DNA from: Campylobacteraceae bacterium
GTDB lineage: Bacteria > Campylobacterota > Campylobacteria > Campylobacterales > Sulfurovaceae
Direction: 5' to 3'
Assembly: GCA_027024155.1 (NCBI GenBank)
Contig: JALVTE010000121.1
Location: forward strand, 62,001 to 126,000
Length of the DNA: 64,000 bases
Under the pieces are notes generated by a model. That model was not told where the DNA came from and made no database searches. It worked only from the letters and a program-made list of their open reading frames with translations. Shown here piece after piece: positions 59,801-64,000 of the stretch. The position numbers and the translations under genes are program-made. Numbering within the stretch: position 1 is the first letter of the stretch; each line of letters begins with the position of its first letter.

Positions 59801-59886
59801 AGCGACAAGTTGCGTGGGCTCACCGCCGAGGTGGACTCAGCGTCAGCGTAGCTATTAGGGCTTTGCCCAAATAGCGTCCTATCAAA
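59801..59886. repeat. Structured intergenic repeat, copy 2
   Basis: AGCGACAAGTTGCGTGGG...GGACTCAGCGTCAGC...TAGGGCTTTGCCCAAATAGCGTCCTATCAAA; final 31 nt identical to copy 1. Confidence 0.9.
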
Positions 59887-59903
59887 ACGAAAGGGGATGG
59901 ATA

Positions 59904-60245
59904 ATGAAAAAGATATTCAAAATCGCAGCATTAGCTGTTATGGCTAGTGGTATTGTATATGCAGGTAGCGATTTAGTTAAAGAGGGTGAAAAAATCTTCA
60001 AAACTAAAAAAATCGGTAACTGTTTAGCTTGCCATGCAGCAAATGGTGTAAAATTAGATGGACCAGGAAGTCTTGGACCAAAATTGCAAGGTTTATCTGC
60101 TTGGCCAGAGAAAGCGTTGTATGATAAAGTATATGACCCATATACAACAAATCCAATTTCTGCAATGCCAGCATTTGGAAAAAATGGTGTGTTAGATGAT
60201 CATCAGATTAAAGCAGTAGTTGCTTTTTTAAAAACAATTAAATAA
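59904..60245 (+). CDS. soxX: SoxX cytochrome c
   Basis: Signal peptide, CLACHAANGVKLDGPGSLGPKLQGL; MPAFGKNGVL. Confidence 0.92.
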   Translation: MKKIFKIAALAVMASGIVYAGSDLVKEGEKIFKTKKIGNCLACHAANGVKLDGPGSLGPKLQGLSAWPEKALYDKVYDPYTTNPISAMPAFGKNGVLDDHQIKAVVAFLKTIK

Positions 60246-60263
60246 AAACAGAAAGGAAACAAA

Positions 60264-60737
60264 ATGGAAAGAAGAAAATTTTTAGGTTTAGGTTTAGGAG
60301 CGGCAGCTATTTCTCTAGCACCGGTTTCAGCAATGGCTAAGAACTATAGAAAAGAGTTACCAAAAGTATGGACTATTAAGAACAAAGATAAAGCAGATGA
60401 TTTATCAGGAGTAAATGAGGCAATTAAAGCTGTATTTGGAAGTGATAAAACAGAAGATGGAAAAATTAAGTTAAAAGCTCCAGATATTGCAGAAAACGGT
60501 GCAGTTGTGCCTGTAAGCTTTTCTTTAGAAAAAGCTACTAGAGTTGCTCTTTTCCAAAGTGCTGACCCTGAAGCATTAGTTGCTATTTGGGATATTCCAG
60601 AAGTTGGTATACCTAACTATTCTGTAAGAATTAAACTTAAAAAGACTGGTACAGTAGTTGTTGTTGCTGAAGTTGATGGAAAGTTATATAAAGCTCAAAA
60701 AACAGTTAAAGTAACAGCTGGTGGATGTGGTGGTTGA
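60264..60737 (+). CDS. soxY: SoxY sulfur carrier protein
   Basis: Tat motif ERRKFLGLG and C-terminal GGCGG carrier motif. Confidence 0.95.
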   Translation: MERRKFLGLGLGAAAISLAPVSAMAKNYRKELPKVWTIKNKDKADDLSGVNEAIKAVFGSDKTEDGKIKLKAPDIAENGAVVPVSFSLEKATRVALFQSADPEALVAIWDIPEVGIPNYSVRIKLKKTGTVVVVAEVDGKLYKAQKTVKVTAGGCGG

Positions 60738-60839
60738 TTCTATCCACCAAGGATTAGAGTTTACGCATAGAAGTTAAAAAGAGTTGCTCATAAGAGTTGA
60801 TAAAAATAGTTTAAAAGTTATAAGAAGAAAGGTAAAAAA

Positions 60840-61130
60840 ATGAGAATTAAAGCAAAAGCAAAAGATGGTGTAGTAACTGTAAAAGCAATGATGAAGCATC
60901 CAATGTTAAGTTATGATGTAGCTAAGAAAAAAGGTAAAGAGGCAAACTTTATCGTTTATATTAATGGTAAAGTTGATGGTAAAGATGTATATGAGGCTTC
61001 AACTAGCCAATTCTTATCAAAAAATCCATATATTAAATTCCAATTCAAAGGCGAAGCTGGTAAAGAGCTTGAGCTTAGTTGGGTAGATTTAAAAGGTAAT
61101 ACAAAGAGCAAAAAAGCAAAAATTAAGTAA
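60840..61130 (+). CDS. soxZ: SoxZ
   Basis: MRIKAKAKDGVVTVKAMMKHPMLSYD...NPYIKFQFKGEAGKELELSWVDLKGNT. Confidence 0.94.
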   Translation: MRIKAKAKDGVVTVKAMMKHPMLSYDVAKKKGKEANFIVYINGKVDGKDVYEASTSQFLSKNPYIKFQFKGEAGKELELSWVDLKGNTKSKKAKIK

Positions 61131-61173
61131 TTTCTTTTTGTATATATGCCGTAACAGGTAGAAAGGATTAAAA

Positions 61174-62064
61174 ATGAAAAAAAAGATAATAGCTTCTTTA
61201 CTACTTGGTTCATTTGCACTTTTAAGTGCAAATAGCTTTAGTACACAAGCTGATAAAGATAGAAAAGCACTACAAGCATATTTCGAAAAGAAATTTGCAG
61301 ATAGAAAAAATGCTTCTACATATTTTCCTTACTCAACAAAAGATGAGTTAGATAACAATTTCAAATGGGGCATTAAAGGTGATGAATTTAGATTAGGTTC
61401 ATATGCTTTTGATAAAGGTGGAAGAGCTCAACATGATGAAATGATGGATATGCCACCATTTGAAGATAATATAGATAACGGTAAAGAACTTTACGAAAAA
61501 ACTCCTGGAATGAAAAAGTGTTTTCCTAATCCGGCAATAGCTGGTGATTATCCAAAGTTTGTAAAGGGTAAAGGTGTTGTTACTATTAGTGATGCTATTG
61601 TCTCTTGTGCAAAAGATAATAAGCAAAAAGGGTGGAAACTCACAAAAGGTAAAACAGCAGATTTAGAGGCTTATTTTGCAAATGCTTCTAAAGAGAAAGG
61701 TAAAAAAATCAATGTTGTTATTAACTCTAAAGAGGCAGCAGCAGCATATGAGAGAGGTAAAAAAGAGTATTATACTCAAAGAGGTTATTTAGAACTTTCA
61801 TGTGCAACTTGCCATGTTCAGGGTGCTGGACAGAGAGTTAGAAATGACATACTCTCTCCTTTATTTGGTCATACAACTCATTTCCCTGTATATAGACTTA
61901 AGTGGCAAGGTTTAGGTACACTAGAGCGTCGTATCAAGGGTTGTAATAAAAACCAGGGTGAAACACCACATAAGCCAGGTAGTACTTGGACTAAAGAGTT
62001 GATCTACTTTATGGGTTATATGTCAAATGGACTACCAGTTGATGGTCCAGATATCAGAAAGTAA
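61174..62064 (+). CDS. soxA: SoxA cytochrome c
   Basis: YTQRGYLELSCATCHVQGAGQRVRNDILSPLFGHTTHFPVYRLKWQ. Confidence 0.94.
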   Translation: MKKKIIASLLLGSFALLSANSFSTQADKDRKALQAYFEKKFADRKNASTYFPYSTKDELDNNFKWGIKGDEFRLGSYAFDKGGRAQHDEMMDMPPFEDNIDNGKELYEKTPGMKKCFPNPAIAGDYPKFVKGKGVVTISDAIVSCAKDNKQKGWKLTKGKTADLEAYFANASKEKGKKINVVINSKEAAAAYERGKKEYYTQRGYLELSCATCHVQGAGQRVRNDILSPLFGHTTHFPVYRLKWQGLGTLERRIKGCNKNQGETPHKPGSTWTKELIYFMGYMSNGLPVDGPDIRK

Positions 62065-62075
62065 AGGGGCTGAAT

Positions 62076-62492
62076 ATGAAAAAGATATTATTAGCATCAG
62101 TTTTGGGTCTTTCAATAGCCTCTGCTGGTTTAGTTGAAGATGCAGCAAAGTTAGATGTAAAAAAAGTTTGTGATGTAAAAGCAAATGGTGCTGCTAAAGT
62201 TTTAGCAGTTGCTAAAAAGTTTAACCCAGAAGCAATAAAGTTAGGTGTTGAGTTTAAAAGACTTGGCATTAGAAACAAACTTTATGTAAAAGCTGTAGAA
62301 GAGGCTATCAAAGCTAAAAAGAAAGAAGTTGTAATCAAATATACTGTGAAAAAGAAGGATAAAGTTAAAAAATTTCCTTTAGATTATGCAGCTTGGAGAA
62401 CTTGTACTTTTGCAGTTAGAGCACTACAGTTACATAAAGAAGCGGATAAGACATGGCGTTTAGCTGTGCCAGGCGATGGTTATAAATTTTAA
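62076..62492 (+). CDS. Exported small protein of sox cluster (SoxXA-associated candidate)
   Basis: Signal peptide, lies between soxA and soxB with short gaps; ends RLAVPGDGYKF. Confidence 0.7.
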   Translation: MKKILLASVLGLSIASAGLVEDAAKLDVKKVCDVKANGAAKVLAVAKKFNPEAIKLGVEFKRLGIRNKLYVKAVEEAIKAKKKEVVIKYTVKKKDKVKKFPLDYAAWRTCTFAVRALQLHKEADKTWRLAVPGDGYKF

Positions 62493-62501
62493 AGGAAAAA
62501 A

Positions 62502-64000
62502 ATGAGTGGATTAGGTAGAAGAGAATTTATGTATATGATGGCTGCTTTAGGTAGTACGCCTATTTTCGCTAATTCTCACATGAGATTATCTCCAGAAGGC
62601 GGTATAAAAGATTATTATAAACTTAAGCCATTTGGAAATGCAAGAATTTTACATATGACAGATAGTCATGCACAGTTAATGCCAGTTTACTTTAGAGAAC
62701 CAAGTGTAAATATTGGTCTATTTGGTAATAAAAATGTACCACCACATGTTGTTGGTAAATATTTTTTAGACTATTTCCATATTAAAAATAATGATAGATT
62801 AACTTATGCATTTACATGTGTAGATTTTGAAAAACATGCTAAAGCAATAGGTAGAGTAGGTGGTTTTGCACACTTAAAAACTATTGTTGATCATTTACGA
62901 GGAGAGTTTGGTAAAGATAAGACTCTATTCTTAGATGGTGGAGATACATGGCAAGGTAGCTGGACTGCTTTACAAACTCGTGGTAAAGATATGGTAGGTG
63001 CAATGAACCTTTTAGGTGTAGATGTGTGTACCGGACACTGGGAGTTTACATATACAGAAAAAGAGATTCTGGATAATATTAAGCATTTAAATGCAGACTT
63101 TATTGCACAAAATGTTTTTGTAAAAGAAGATGCACTAATGGATGGCTCTCCAGCATATGATGAAGATAGTGGAAGACTATTTAAGCCATATGTTATGAAA
63201 AAACTAGGCAAAGCAAATGTTGCTGTAATTGGACAAGCATTCCCATATACAACTATTGCAAACCCTAAGAGATTTATTCCAGATTGGACATTTGGTATTA
63301 AAGCTGATGATATGCAAACTCTTGTTGATCAAATCAAGAAAAAAGAGAAGCCAGATGCAATTATTGTTATCTCTCATAACGGTTATGATGTTGATAAGAA
63401 GATGGCACAAGTTGTTAGTGGTATCGACTTTATCATGGGAGGACACACTCACGATGGCGTTCCAGAAGCAGTACCTGTTAAAAACAAAGGTGGGGTAACT
63501 CACGTATGTAACGCAGGTAGTAATGGTAAGTTTTTAAATGTACTAGACTTAGATATTAAAGATGGTAAAATTGCTGACTTTAAATTTACGCTACTTCCAA
63601 TTTTTCCAGATGTAGTGCCAGAAGATAAAGAGATGAAAGCATACATCGAGAAGGTAAGAGCTCCGTACAAAAAAGATTTAGAAAGAGTAATTGCTACAAC
63701 TGATGTAACACTATTTAGAAGAGGTAACTTTAACGGAAGTTTTGACCAAATTATTTGTGATGCACTTCGCCATGTTAAAGGTGCTGATGTTTCTCTATCT
63801 CCAGGATTTAGATGGGGTACAACCGTAATGGCTGGTGATAAGATTACATTTGATGATTTAGCAACACAAACTGCTATGACTTACCCAGAGACTTATGTAA
63901 AAGAGATTAAAGGTAAGAATATCAAAGATATCTTAGAAGATGTTGCAGATAACCTATTTAACCCAGACCCATTCTATCAGCAGGGTGGAGATATGGTTAG
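62502..64000 (+). CDS. soxB: SoxB thiosulfohydrolase, C-terminus beyond window (not in ORF track)
   Basis: MSGLGRREFMYMMAALG...ILHMTDSHAQLMPVYFREPSVNIG...LFLDGGDTWQGSW...VCTGHWEFTY...GGHTHDGVPEA. Confidence 0.95.
   Translation, partial: MSGLGRREFMYMMAALGSTPIFANSHMRLSPEGGIKDYYKLKPFGNARILHMTDSHAQLMPVYFREPSVNIGLFGNKNVPPHVVGKYFLDYFHIKNNDRLTYAFTCVDFEKHAKAIGRVGGFAHLKTIVDHLRGEFGKDKTLFLDGGDTWQGSWTALQTRGKDMVGAMNLLGVDVCTGHWEFTYTEKEILDNIKHLNADFIAQNVFVKEDALMDGSPAYDEDSGRLFKPYVMKKLGKANVAVIGQAFPYTTIANPKRFIPDWTFGIKADDMQTLVDQIKKKEKPDAIIVISHNGYDVDKKMAQVVSGIDFIMGGHTHDGVPEAVPVKNKGGVTHVCNAGSNGKFLNVLDLDIKDGKIADFKFTLLPIFPDVVPEDKEMKAYIEKVRAPYKKDLERVIATTDVTLFRRGNFNGSFDQIICDALRHVKGADVSLSPGFRWGTTVMAGDKITFDDLATQTAMTYPETYVKEIKGKNIKDILEDVADNLFNPDPFYQQGGDMV

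Noticed and set aside
1-64000. CRISPR array
   Set aside because: No regularly spaced repeat-spacer array seen; the only clear tandem arrays are the heptamer repeat, iteron-like repeats and the sox intergenic duplicate.

Overview
AT-rich chromosomal window whose gene content suggests Campylobacterota (Sulfurimonas/Sulfurovum-like; inference from content only). The left edge (about 1-3.7 kb) is one end of an integrative element: a tyrosine recombinase truncated by the window, a small HTH protein, a replication-initiator-like protein and iteron-like direct repeats, next to the 3' end of a minus-strand tRNA-Ser(GGA). An SRP RNA follows. The rest is mostly host genes: a MoxR/DUF58/Bat (VWA) operon interrupted by two ClC channel genes; tandem porin-like proteins; a compact five-gene operon (PqqD-like, ATP-grasp, PLP decarboxylase, urea-transporter/M23 fusion, TPR), which is the best candidate for an undescribed pathway; oleate hydratase; MtfA; a WYL-regulated RtcB-PrfH rRNA repair/ribosome rescue module; an ArsR/thioredoxin/permease operon with a 22-bp perfect palindrome; a type II secretion locus without gspF; LutABC; an L,D-transpeptidase with a very basic tail; and a soxCD-XYZA-hyp-B cluster. 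The soxD-soxX gap holds two diverged copies of an approx. 85-nt structured repeat. All calls come from reading the supplied translations and DNA; no database search was run.
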